Assembly (NCBI GenBank): GCA_016124755.1
Contig: WGNA01000007.1
Location: 1-64,000, forward strand
Source: Bacteroidota bacterium
GTDB lineage: Bacteria > Bacteroidota > Bacteroidia > NS11-12g > UBA9320
Direction of reading: 5' to 3'
DNA: 64,000 nucleotides
Shown here: positions 1 to 9,100 of the stretch, in pieces
Position numbering within the stretch: position 1 is the stretch's first letter
Layout of the letters: every line of letters begins with the position of its first letter
Made by a program: the position numbers and the translations under genes
Notes under the pieces: model-generated
What the model was told of the DNA's origin: nothing
Seen by the model: only the letters and a program-made list of their open reading frames with translations
The model's database searches: none

Positions 1-11
1 AACATAGTGAA

Positions 12-89
12 GGCGGGGTAGCTCAGATGGTTAGAGCGCAGGATTCATATCCGCCAGTGGGCGGACGGCAGTTCGATCCTTATGGAGGG
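12..89 (+). pseudogene. degenerate copy of the adjacent CAT tRNA
   Basis: Bases 1-49 are identical to 151-199, which cover the upstream flank and the 5' half of the intact tRNA up to the anticodon CAT. The copies then differ. This one has a 6-bp hairpin (TCCGCC/GGCGGA) where the variable region should be. It regains identity only over the T-arm stretch GGCAGTTCGATCCT, then ends in a sequence that cannot pair with the acceptor strand GGCGGGG. It therefore should not fold as a tRNA. It could be a decayed tandem copy, a scar of an insertion at the tRNA, or an assembly chimera, since the repeat begins exactly at base 1. Confidence 0.55.
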
Positions 90-104
90 AACGGAAATAA
101 AAAT

Positions 105-131
105 ATTAAAGTTGATATAGTCAACTTTAAT
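105..131. repeat. 11-bp perfect inverted repeat between the tRNA copies
   Basis: ATTAAAGTTGA and its exact complement flank a 5-base loop. There is no T-run on either side, so it is not a typical intrinsic terminator. A second, GC-rich hairpin (GGCGGG/CCCGTC, 133-148, with one G-T wobble) follows directly, just before the intact tRNA. Function unknown. Confidence 0.6.
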
Positions 132-161
132 TGGCGGGCTGGCCCGTCGAAACATAGTGAA

Positions 162-235
162 GGCGGGGTAGCTCAGATGGTTAGAGCGCAGGATTCATAA
201 CCCTGAGGTCGGCAGTTCGATCCTGCTCCCCGCTA
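162..235 (+). tRNA. tRNA with CAT anticodon (elongator Met or Ile2)
   Basis: A full cloverleaf can be drawn: acceptor GGCGGGG with CCCCGCT (first pair G-T), D-stem GCTC/GAGC, anticodon stem CAGGA/CCCTG with loop TTCATAA, and T-stem GGCAG/CTGCT with loop TTCGATC. The discriminator is A and no CCA is encoded. The anticodon stem lacks the three G-C pairs of initiator tRNA, so this is an elongator tRNA-Met or a lysidine-modified tRNA-Ile2. The sequence alone does not settle which. The A-C opposition closing the anticodon stem is slightly unusual. Confidence 0.93.
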
Positions 236-240
236 CTCAA

Positions 241-266
241 AAAGCCCGCTTCGCGGGCTTTTTTTT
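241..266 (+). terminator. intrinsic terminator of the tRNA
   Basis: AAAGCCCGC pairs with GCGGGCTTT around a 3-base loop and is followed by an unbroken run of T. It begins 5 bases after the tRNA end. Confidence 0.9.
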
Positions 267-646
267 ATTACCAATATTACCAATTTTACACTCTACTTTA
301 ATCGTCTACTTAATTTCCATCCCACTAAAATGTTGATTTAAATTCCTTCAATAATTATTAATTCAACGACCCTTAATATTTCATCAAAAAACTACCTGAC
401 ACCTTTATTCTAATTATTTAAGAATCTAACTTCTCTTAAAAATTTACAAGTAGATCTGACCGGATTTCAAGGAATTCATTCATCCAACATGACAATCATT
501 TCTGATTTAAGTCTCATTAACAGGTTAATGCATTAAAGCCGTCCAATCTAAGATGGCCATGTTTTCAATTGTCAACAATCGGCAAACATCAAAGTTTAGT
601 TGCCTGAGTTTGTGTGTTGAATTTCAGAAACTTGCATCAACAAATT
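267..646. other. AT-rich intergenic region with one short palindrome
   Basis: No convincing coding frame was seen. The only clear structure is a perfect 7-bp inverted repeat, CATTAAC-AG-GTTAATG, at 515-530. Its size and symmetry would suit a dimeric repressor operator for the downstream small gene. No clear TAnnTTTG promoter element was found between it and that gene. Confidence 0.4.
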
Positions 647-940
647 ATGAGAGCCTTATATAAAGTCAATTCCGGAGAATTTGCCGGTTGGTTAGACGAA
701 CTCAATGGCCGTGTTTATAATGTTGAAGGCCAGAACATCGGATACAACGACCGGACATTAATTTTCGACCTAAGTGGCAATTACCTCAGTGATTTAATTG
801 ACCAGAAATATGTGGGAATTAAAAAGCATCCGTTGGTTCCCAAAGGAGTTTCGATTCAGGCAGTTCCGGGAATCACCCGGATTCCTTTAGTTCACGAAAG
901 CGGAATAGATGCAGAGGGCTTTTCTGATCCTTCGTTTTGA
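647..940 (+). CDS. small hypothetical protein, beta-rich
   Basis: A 97-residue protein if the ATG at 647 is used; a GTG at 614 would add 11 residues. There is no signal peptide or membrane segment, so it is probably cytoplasmic. It contains a run of short strand-turn units (NGRVYN, GQNIGY, SGNYLSDL), faintly reminiscent of small '4-fold beta flower' proteins, but I do not claim that family. The end, rich in Pro and Val, is not recognised. Its stop codon lies in the palindrome TGATCA, which also holds the stop of the opposing cyclase gene, so the two genes meet with no gap. Confidence 0.55.
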   Translation: MRALYKVNSGEFAGWLDELNGRVYNVEGQNIGYNDRTLIFDLSGNYLSDLIDQKYVGIKKHPLVPKGVSIQAVPGITRIPLVHESGIDAEGFSDPSF

Positions 941-2407
941 TCACGACTTCGGACCTTCCACAAAATACATATCGATTTCTCCTTTGTTTTTCGCTTCAAT
1001 TTTTCCGCGATAGGTACAATCGAATTTATCTGAAACCAACTCATACGTTTTTCCACTTATGTTAATTTTCCCCGATTCGCTTTGTTCTTCCATTCTGGCG
1101 GCCGTGTTTACCGTATCTCCCCATATATCGTAAGCGAATTTTTTCACACCGACAATTCCCGCCACAAGAGGGCCGCTGTTAATTCCGATCCGGATATTGT
1201 TGATTTTAGAGTTTCCTTTTTTGTTTCGGTCTTTCATGAATTGTCGGATGTCGATGGCAGCACTCACCGCTTTTTCGGCATGCGTGGGATCCGAGTTAGG
1301 CAGTCCGCAAACCGCGAGATAAGCGTCTCCGATCGTTTTAATTTTTTCTAATCCGTGCTTTTCCATAATGGCATCAAAATTTTTAAAGCACTCATCAATT
1401 TCTGCCACAAGATCTGCCGGAGACATTGATTCACTGATGCCAGTAAAATTCACAAAATCGGTGAACAGTACAGATACATTTTCATAATTCTGAGCTTTGG
1501 AATGACCCGTTTTCTTAAGTTCATCTGCCACCTCAGCCGGAAGAATATTTAGCAGCAAGGCATCTGTTTTCGATTTTTCCGATTCAATCTCGGCCTTGCC
1601 TTCTTCTAACCATTGATAAACATTTGAATTATCAATCGCAATGGCCAGATACGAACCGAGTGTCTTTATAAATTCGAGATGATAGTTGTTGTAAACATTT
1701 TTATTCACGCTCATTATTCCAAGAGCACCGATCTTTCTCTCCTTTAATAAAAGAGGTACACAGATTAGAGCCGAAGGTTCCTTATTAGTAAAAGATTTCA
1801 CGGGTTTGGCGATGTATTGTCCGTAGTCTCTTTTCGCATCGTTCAGGTAAACATCCCGGTGATTCTCCAGACTCCAGAACATAAGACTGTGTTGAATTTC
1901 CACATTCAGATTCTTGTGAAGCTGAAGATGTCCCGAAGAATCCATGCTCAGAAATATCGGATTTTCACCTTTATAATACATGAGTTCCACCTCGTCCACA
2001 TCCATCGATGACCGAACATAGTCATACACGATTTGCATAAAATCCTCAATGTTAAGGCTCGCGGTTATTTTTCGACCTATGTCTGTAATGAGTGTTAACT
2101 GCGACATGCTCGATTCAAAGTCCCGTACCTTCTGATCCAGTGCGGATTTGTCTTCTTTATCGCGCAAAAGAGTACCTCTGTCTTTTCTGGCTTCAATGTA
2201 TTTCTTAACCAACGTGTTGAAATTATCGGCAACCTTTCCCAGATCAGAATTTTCGGAAAAAGACAACAGCATCATATCCTCGCCTTTCACTGCGAATTCA
2301 GTTTTGTCTTTCAATTCGGTGATTTTATTCCGAACCCACATAAACCGGATCAGTAAAAAAACAGAGATGATAAATAATACACCTGCCGCCGTAATGTATG
2401 GTATCAT
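941..2407 (-). CDS. GAF domain-containing class III adenylate cyclase
   Basis: Predicted to make cAMP from ATP. One N-terminal membrane helix (residues about 5-25) is followed by a linker, a GAF sensor domain (about 105-265) and a C-terminal class III cyclase homology domain (about 300-485). The metal-binding Asp lies in LFTDFVNFTG and the second in KTIGDAYLAV. The Lys of KIKTIGD and the Asp of AYDIWGD are the adenine-specifying residues. The transition-state Asn and Arg are present in TVNTAARM. All catalytic positions are thus intact and favour ATP over GTP. The ATG at 2407 was preferred to an upstream TTG at 2431 because it leads straight into the membrane helix. The gene is divergent from the STAND-WD40 gene, 64 bp away. 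Confidence 0.9.
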   Translation of the reverse strand: MIPYITAAGVLFIISVFLLIRFMWVRNKITELKDKTEFAVKGEDMMLLSFSENSDLGKVADNFNTLVKKYIEARKDRGTLLRDKEDKSALDQKVRDFESSMSQLTLITDIGRKITASLNIEDFMQIVYDYVRSSMDVDEVELMYYKGENPIFLSMDSSGHLQLHKNLNVEIQHSLMFWSLENHRDVYLNDAKRDYGQYIAKPVKSFTNKEPSALICVPLLLKERKIGALGIMSVNKNVYNNYHLEFIKTLGSYLAIAIDNSNVYQWLEEGKAEIESEKSKTDALLLNILPAEVADELKKTGHSKAQNYENVSVLFTDFVNFTGISESMSPADLVAEIDECFKNFDAIMEKHGLEKIKTIGDAYLAVCGLPNSDPTHAEKAVSAAIDIRQFMKDRNKKGNSKINNIRIGINSGPLVAGIVGVKKFAYDIWGDTVNTAARMEEQSESGKINISGKTYELVSDKFDCTYRGKIEAKNKGEIDMYFVEGPKS

Positions 2408-2471
2408 ATCATTATCCTTTAATGTTTGCAACTAAGTGCTAATTTAGCAGATTATCGTCTTCGTCAGGTAA

Positions 2472-5400
2472 ATGTCAACACAACTCAAGAATCCTTTCCC
2501 GGGTCTCCGGCCGTTTACCTCCTCAGAATCGCACCTGTTTTTCGGACGGGAGAGGCACATTGAGGAAATTCTCAGAAAGCTCGACAATTTTCGTTTTGTT
2601 TCGATTGTGGGTAACTCCGGAAGTGGTAAGTCTTCCTTAATACGAGCCGGGGTTTTACCAAAACTGATACGCGATCAATCCGCCGATAAGCAATGGGTGG
2701 TCTGTGTTCTGCGTCCGGGTGAAAATCCGGTTTTGCATCTGTTGGAAACCATCGACAATCTCACAATTGAAAACGACTTCGAAAAACAACAACACCTCTC
2801 GAACGAAGAATCCCTGAATATTTTGGAATCGAATAAACTCGGATTGGTGCAGTTGATCAGAAACTTCCTTCCCGATTCTAAAAAATTATTGATCGTTGTT
2901 GACCAGTTCGAGGAAATATTCCGGTTTAGTCAGTTTCACGAACAAAATCATTCCGGCACATCCGATCAATTCGTGTCGCTTTTGCTCGGTGCCGTTCATC
3001 AAAGAGATGTACCGATTTATGTAATGCTCACCGTGCGTTCCGACTTTTTGGGAGATTGCGAACAGTTTATGGGTTTACCGGAAGCCATCAACGACGGACA
3101 ATTTTTGGTGCCCCGCATGAACCGCGAAGAATTGCAGAGAAGTTTAACCGGCCCGATTCAATATGCAGGAGGAAAAATATCACCCCGACTCACACATGAA
3201 TTATTAAATCAAATTGGAAATAATCCAGACCAGCTTCCCATTCTTCAACACGTATTAATGAGAACCTGGGATATATGGATTAAAGACAATGCACCGGAAC
3301 AGCCCATCGATTTGGTTCACTACGAAAAAACCGGCGGGATGAGTAAAGCGCTTTCTGTTCATGCCGAAGAAGCATATTCTGAACTACAGGAAAATCAACA
3401 CAAAACTGCCGAAGTTTTATTTAAAACCATTACGCTAAAAGGACCCGACAACCGTGGAATCAGAAAGCCAACTCAAGTGCAGGAAATTGCCAGTATTGCC
3501 GGAGTTAATGAAAAACAAATTGAAGAAATAGCAGCCATCTTCCGTCGACACAATCAGGGTTTTATAATGCCGCCGGAAGATGTTCATCTGCAACCGGAAA
3601 GCATTCTGGATATCTCTCACGAAAGCTTGATGAGAATTTGGGAACGGCTGTCAGCTTGGGTTGATGAAGAAGCCGAATCAGCAGAGTTATACAACCGGAT
3701 TACGGAAAGTGCACTTTTATACGAGCAGGGAAAAGCCGGATTATGGCGCGACCCGGATTTACAGATCGCCATCGACTGGCGAAACCGGAACGAACCAAAC
3801 GAACACTGGGCAAATCAATACAATCCGTATTTCCATTCTGCTTCCCGTTTTATTGATGCAAGTGTTAACGACAAAAAATTTGCAATTGCAGAACAAAAAA
3901 GAAGACGTCGTATTCTAAATATTTCAACCGTCGGAGTAATGCTCGCTCTTACCGCACTCAGCATTTGGGCGGTAAGTGAACGAAACAATTCCAATAAAAA
4001 TGCAGCGGCAGCATTGCAGGGAAAAAAAGAAGCCGATCGCCAAAAACAATACGCAGAAGAACAAAGACTATTAGCCGAAGTTAATTACCAAAAAACCAAA
4101 GCTGAGGAACAAAAGGTAAAAGAGCAGCAGCACAAAACAGAGGAACAAAGGCAATTGGCCATCGCAAGTGCCAGTGAAGCGGAAGCCGCCCGACAACGCG
4201 CTGAACAGGAATCGGAAAAAGCGATTACCGCAAGGGAAGCTGCCGAACGCGACCGGAGAATTGCCGAAAAGCAAAAATCAATTTCAGACAGTCTGCGCTA
4301 TACATCCGAAAAATCTGAAAAAAAAGCAACCCGGCTGAGTATGCTCTACGTGGCTCAGAACCTCGCGGTAAAATCGAAACTTGCCGATAAGAACACCATC
4401 TCTCCAGACATTAAGGTGCTGCTTGCATTGCAGGCTTACAATTATCACAAACGATATGAAGGAAAGGCAATGGATCCGGAGATTTATTATGCTCTTTTCA
4501 ATTCGATGCGATTGTTTCAGAACGAAAAAGAATATCTGCTCCGGGATCACAAAGATGCAGTGAAGTCTATTTGCTATAACTCTTCAAACGGAGATCTGGC
4601 CAGCACCGGCGACGACGGCAAACTCATCGTGAGCAATTTTGAGAAGAACACCGAATTCACTTTTAGCCATCCCAAATTGTTGCTTTTCGACAATCTGGTC
4701 TATAATGAAAATGGGAGCCGGATTGCGCTTTCGTGTGATAACAACAGCATTCAGATTTTTAATTCAGGAGAAATCAGTACGGTTCAAAAAGAAATAGCCG
4801 GACTTCATCCTGATAAGATTCAATCGCTGAAATGGAATGGCGATGAGATTATTTCTGCGTGTCTCGACAATAATGTCAGAATCATTAACACCACAGATTC
4901 TAAAGTTGTAAAAACAATCCCAATCACTGCCCGGCCCATTTGTATGGATTTTCACAAGGCCTCGAATTCTATTATTGTGGGTTGCGAGAACGGAGACATT
5001 TTAAAAATGAATCTGAAAACAGATAACGCATTCACAAAACTTAAATCCATTGCAAACAACCGGATTCTTTGTCTCGATTGGGATGCAACCGGAAAAAAGA
5101 TCGCCGTGGGAACCAACGTTGGTGGCTGCTACATTATTAATGCGTCTAACGGACAAACTCTGTCCACGCTCTTAGGTCACGATGTTGGAATTAATAATAT
5201 CCGATTTCATAATCAGACCGGATATGTAGCAACGGCCTGCCTCGACGGGAAAGTGCGGTTATATCCAAGTACTGAAAACGGTGGTCAGCCCATTGTTTTT
5301 AGTGAGAATACACAATGGGTGATGGATGTGGTTTTTCATCCGAACGGAAAGTATTTAGCCTCTTGCAGTAAAGACAAAACCGTTCGAACTTTTCCTATTG

Positions 5401-5522
5401 ATATTGATGAAATGGCTGCTTACCTGAGAAAGAAAATGAGCCGAAACATGACAACCGACGAATGGGAACAATTTGTTGGAGCAGATGTGCCTTACGAAAA
5501 AACACTCAGTAATCTCCCTTGA
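2472..5522 (+). CDS. STAND NTPase (nSTAND1-type) with WD40 repeats
   Basis: A 1016-residue multidomain signalling ATPase. The family motif NPFPGLRPF is at residues 7-15, the P-loop GNSGSGKSS at 47-55 and the Walker B motif LLIVVDQFEEIF at about 137-148. A single membrane helix lies near 480-500, followed by a long charged Ala/Glu/Gln-rich coiled coil (about 500-620). WD40 repeats fill about 690-990, with motifs such as HDVGINNIRFH and LASCSKDKTVR. STAND proteins act as nucleotide-driven switches whose repeats sense a ligand; the ligand here is unknown. The membrane helix splits the NTPase from the coiled coil and propeller, so one of them may be periplasmic. Older annotations call such proteins 'high-affinity carbon uptake protein', which the sequence does not support. 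The divergent cyclase hints at a shared regulatory context. Confidence 0.88.
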   Translation: MSTQLKNPFPGLRPFTSSESHLFFGRERHIEEILRKLDNFRFVSIVGNSGSGKSSLIRAGVLPKLIRDQSADKQWVVCVLRPGENPVLHLLETIDNLTIENDFEKQQHLSNEESLNILESNKLGLVQLIRNFLPDSKKLLIVVDQFEEIFRFSQFHEQNHSGTSDQFVSLLLGAVHQRDVPIYVMLTVRSDFLGDCEQFMGLPEAINDGQFLVPRMNREELQRSLTGPIQYAGGKISPRLTHELLNQIGNNPDQLPILQHVLMRTWDIWIKDNAPEQPIDLVHYEKTGGMSKALSVHAEEAYSELQENQHKTAEVLFKTITLKGPDNRGIRKPTQVQEIASIAGVNEKQIEEIAAIFRRHNQGFIMPPEDVHLQPESILDISHESLMRIWERLSAWVDEEAESAELYNRITESALLYEQGKAGLWRDPDLQIAIDWRNRNEPNEHWANQYNPYFHSASRFIDASVNDKKFAIAEQKRRRRILNISTVGVMLALTALSIWAVSERNNSNKNAAAALQGKKEADRQKQYAEEQRLLAEVNYQKTKAEEQKVKEQQHKTEEQRQLAIASASEAEAARQRAEQESEKAITAREAAERDRRIAEKQKSISDSLRYTSEKSEKKATRLSMLYVAQNLAVKSKLADKNTISPDIKVLLALQAYNYHKRYEGKAMDPEIYYALFNSMRLFQNEKEYLLRDHKDAVKSICYNSSNGDLASTGDDGKLIVSNFEKNTEFTFSHPKLLLFDNLVYNENGSRIALSCDNNSIQIFNSGEISTVQKEIAGLHPDKIQSLKWNGDEIISACLDNNVRIINTTDSKVVKTIPITARPICMDFHKASNSIIVGCENGDILKMNLKTDNAFTKLKSIANNRILCLDWDATGKKIAVGTNVGGCYIINASNGQTLSTLLGHDVGINNIRFHNQTGYVATACLDGKVRLYPSTENGGQPIVFSENTQWVMDVVFHPNGKYLASCSKDKTVRTFPIDIDEMAAYLRKKMSRNMTTDEWEQFVGADVPYEKTLSNLP

Positions 5523-5572
5523 AAAAATTGGAGGGTTCGGGTCTAAACGCTATTTGAATTTAAAAACAAAAA

Positions 5573-5663
5573 GTGCCCAATCACCTACAAACAATTAACA
5601 AATTATGAAAGACGTACGTATGTATGTAAGCATACGAAGTGCGCGGCTTCTTTGATTGGGCAC
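5573..5663 (+). ncRNA. candidate structured RNA or element, hairpin 1
   Basis: An 11-bp perfect inverted repeat (GTGCCCAATCA / TGATTGGGCAC) encloses 69 bases. Nested inside is a second 6-bp hairpin, CGTATG (5617-5622) with CATACG (5631-5636). The repeat starts about 50 bases after the STAND-WD40 stop. It lacks a T-run, so it is not a standard terminator. It could be a 3'UTR structure, a small RNA or a DNA-level repeat. Confidence 0.35.
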
Positions 5664-5744
5664 AAAGTTTTAAGGGTATGACTTCACACGCCTTTCACTT
5701 CGAAAATAAACTAAAGTTGGGATTTTGCAAACGGTTCTAAAAAA

Positions 5745-5891
5745 CCAACCGGCGGAAGCACAATTCGAAATCTGCGAAACTATTTCCACGAAGGAACAAG
5801 CCTCACCCCTACTAATTAAATAGCACGTCCAAACCGACAGGCGGTTCCTTTTCTCAAAGGATTTGCCGGGGATTACAGAACCACCGGTTGG
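5745..5891 (+). ncRNA. candidate structured RNA with three-way fold
   Basis: CCAACCGGCGG (5745-5755) can pair with CCACCGGTTGG (5881-5891) with one mismatch, enclosing two helices. The first is CTATTT/AAATAG (5780-5785 with 5818-5823). The second is a 12-position hairpin (5840-5851 with 5856-5867, loop TCTC) with 11 pairs. Two of the pairs are G-T when read on the + strand and would be mismatches on the minus strand, so a + strand transcript is favoured. No known RNA family was recognised. Confidence 0.35.
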
Positions 5892-6116
5892 CAGCGCAAG
5901 TTTAATTTCTATGATTGAACCTGCGATCTCAAATTATCCACTTTTCAACTTGCTGACGCTCCGTCAATAATTCCCTGACGAAATCAATACACAAACCCAT
6001 TGAATTCTTAATCCGATACACAACTTCATCGACAAACTGAAGACAAACAACAACCGGATCACCACCGGATCAATATTATTCGAACCTATATCAATAAATT
6101 GCCGCATCTTCATTGA

Positions 6117-9100
6117 ATGGCTATGCGAAAATTTTACAAGTTCACCTTCCCGTTTGCGATCATCTTTGTTGCTCTTTCAACTCCCGGTCTCGCCCAAAAG
6201 AAAACCACTAAAGAAGCTTATCCCTTAAACAGTGCATTTTTCTCGGGTTTAAAATTTCGATCCATTGGTCCCGCACTCACTTCCGGAAGAATAGCAGATG
6301 TCGCTGTGAACCCGGAGAAATCTCAGGAATATTTTATTGCAGCGGCATCCGGTGGTGTATGGAAAACCACCAATGCAGGAACCACTTTCACCCCGGTATT
6401 TGATGCGCAGGGAAGTTATTCAATTGGCTGTGTCACTTATGATCCCACCAATACTAATGTGATCTGGGTTGGAACCGGTGAAAACAACAACCAGCGAAGT
6501 GTAGCTTATGGAGATGGAGTTTATAAATCGGAAGACGGTGGAAAAAGCTGGAAAAATATGGGACTCAAGAACTCGGAGCATATCGGTGAAATCATCGTTC
6601 ACCCGAAAGATGGAAACATCGTTTGGGTTTCGTGTATGGGTCCGCTGTGGAATGAAGGCGGTGATCGGGGAATTTACAAAACCACGGATGGAGGCAAAAC
6701 CTGGAATCAGGTTCTCAATATTGATGAGCACACCGGCGTGGCAGACATGGCAATGGATCCGAGAAATCCGGACGTAATCTATGCGGCATCTCAGCAAAGA
6801 AGAAGACACGTATTTACATACATTGGAGGAGGCCCGGGGTCTACTGTTTACAAAACAGTTGACGGTGGTTCCAACTGGACTAAAATTAATAAAGGACTTC
6901 CATCAGGTGATTTGGGTAGAATCGGAATCTCCATCGCACCGGCGAATCCGGATATCGTTTATGCAATCGTGGAAGCCGCCGACAACAAAGGAGGTTTTTA
7001 TAAATCGATAAATCGCGGAGTTAGCTGGGAAAAACAAAGCGGATATTTTACCAGCGGCAATTACTATCAGGAAATTATTTGCGATCCGGTTGATCCTCAG
7101 AAAGTGTTCATCATGGATACATGGCTTCACCACACAACCGATGGCGGAAAAACGGTGGTTGCTACCGGTGAGGAAACCAAACACGTGGACAATCACGCCA
7201 TCTGGATCGATCCGAAAAATACATCACACTGGTTAGTGGGATGTGACGGAGGTTTATACGAAACCTGGGATCACGCCTCAACCTGGATCTACAAAGCCAA
7301 CCTCCCAATCACACAGTTTTATAAAGTGTCGGTCGACAATGATCTGCCTTTTTATAATGTATACGGCGGAACGCAGGATAACAATTCTCAGGGCGGGCCG
7401 TCGAGAACCATCAATGAACAGGGAATCACGAACGCAGATTGGTTTATTACCCGGGGCGGCGATGGATTTGAAACCGTAATCGACCCGATTGATCCCGACG
7501 TGATTTATTCCCAGTCGCAATACGGTTGGCTCGTGCGATTCGACAAGAAAAGCGGTGAAACCGTAAACATCAAGCCTCAACACAAAATCGGTGATCCCGC
7601 TTTGCGATGGAACTGGGATGCTCCGCTAATCATCTCACCGCACAATCATACCCGTTTGTATTTCGCGGCCAACAAACTTTTCCGGAGCGACGATCGCGGA
7701 AACAGTTGGCAGGAAGTAAGCGGCGACCTTACCCGACAACTCGACCGCAATACCATGAAGGTAATGGGAAGAGTCTGGGAACCCGAAGCCGTTGAGAAGA
7801 ATAAGTCAACAACGATCTTCGGGAATATTGTTGCACTGGATGAATCGCCTGTTCAGGAAGGATTGATTTACGTTGGAACCGACGATGGCTTGATTCAGAT
7901 AACAGAAAACAATGGTTCAAACTGGTATAAAGTTGAAAGTGTTTCCGGCATTCCTGAGATGACTTACGTTAACTCACTTGTCGCGTCCCAGCATCAGCGG
8001 AACCGCGTGTATGCAGTTTTCAATAATCATAAACGCGGGGATTTTAAACCTTACATTGCCCGCTCGGATGATAAAGGCCGAACGTGGACCATCATTTCCG
8101 ATAATTTGCCGGATCGGGGAAGTGTTTACGACATAGCAGAAGATCATAAAGATCCGAGATTGTTGTTCGCGGGAACCGAATTCGGTGTTTACTTTTCAAA
8201 CGACGGAGGTGAACACTGGACCCGATTAAAAGGCGGTTTGCCAACCATTGCTGTTCGGGATATTGAAATTCAAAAACGCGAAAACGATTTGGTGCTGGCA
8301 ACTTTTGGAAGAGGTTTTTATATCCTGGATGATTATTCACCTCTCCGAAAAATCCAACCCATCGACACAATCCGGTCTGGGGTAATGTATCCTATTAAAA
8401 CCGGCTTAATGTATTTCGAAGCCAGACCTCTCGGCGGACCAGGCAAAGCATCTCAGGGAGATTCGTATTTCGCCACCCCGAATCCACCGGTGGGTGTTGT
8501 GTTCACATATTTGGTGAACATCAAATCTGAAACGTTGAAAGAGCAACGAATCTCTGATTACAAAACCGCAAAAAAAGAAGGTAAAGATGTCGGATATCCG
8601 GATAAAACCAGAATTCGGGATGAAGACATAGATCAGAAACCCTATTTGATTTTTGAAATAAAAGACACCGCAGGCAAAGTGGTTTGCAAACTCAAACAAA
8701 ATGCGGCAAAGGGGATCCAAAGAATGGTTTGGGATTTCCACTACCCAACGAGTAGTCCGGTTCAGGAAATTATCCCGGAACCCGGCCGCTATGGTTCAGC
8801 AGACAAAGGCCCGATGGCACTTCCCGGATTTTACACGGTCACTTTGTATTCGGTTAAAAACGGAAGCGTAAACCAATTAACCCAACCGGAGAAATTTGAA
8901 ATAAAACCTTTAAACAATCTGAGTCTTCCAGCTAAAAACAAAGCGGAAGTTCTGGCTTTTCAGAAAGACGCGTCAGACTTGTATCGCAAGGTGGCAGCAG
9001 CCGGACAAATAAAAAGCAATCTCGATCAACGGCTGAAACTTCTCAAAACTGCCGCAGACCGAATTCCATCGGTTCCGCTTAGCACACTCGACCGAATTCG

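Larger units (their letters stand above)
5523..6116. other. 594-bp non-coding region between large genes
   Basis: No plausible coding frame was seen. The first 370 bases hold nested inverted repeats, listed separately as RNA candidates. The rest (5892-6116) is AT-rich and presumably contains the promoter of the downstream surface protein. It includes a small palindrome TGACG-CTC-CGTCA near 5955 and a short repeated CACCGGATCA/ACCGGATCA motif just before the gene. tmRNA and RNase P RNA hallmarks were looked for and are absent. Confidence 0.5.

Noticed and set aside
2472-5522. Antiphage STAND (Avs-type) defence gene
   Set aside because: It has a membrane helix, coiled coil and WD40 propeller rather than a nuclease or protease effector, and the neighbours are housekeeping or signalling genes.
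5523-6116. tmRNA, RNase P RNA or 6S RNA
   Set aside because: No tRNA-like ends, no tag frame ending in Leu-Ala-Ala, no GAGGAAAGTCC-type RNase P core. The folds seen do not match these families.
6420-8741. Several 60-130 codon antisense frames inside the BNR protein gene
   Set aside because: They are shadows of a long, well-supported coding frame and show no family resemblance.
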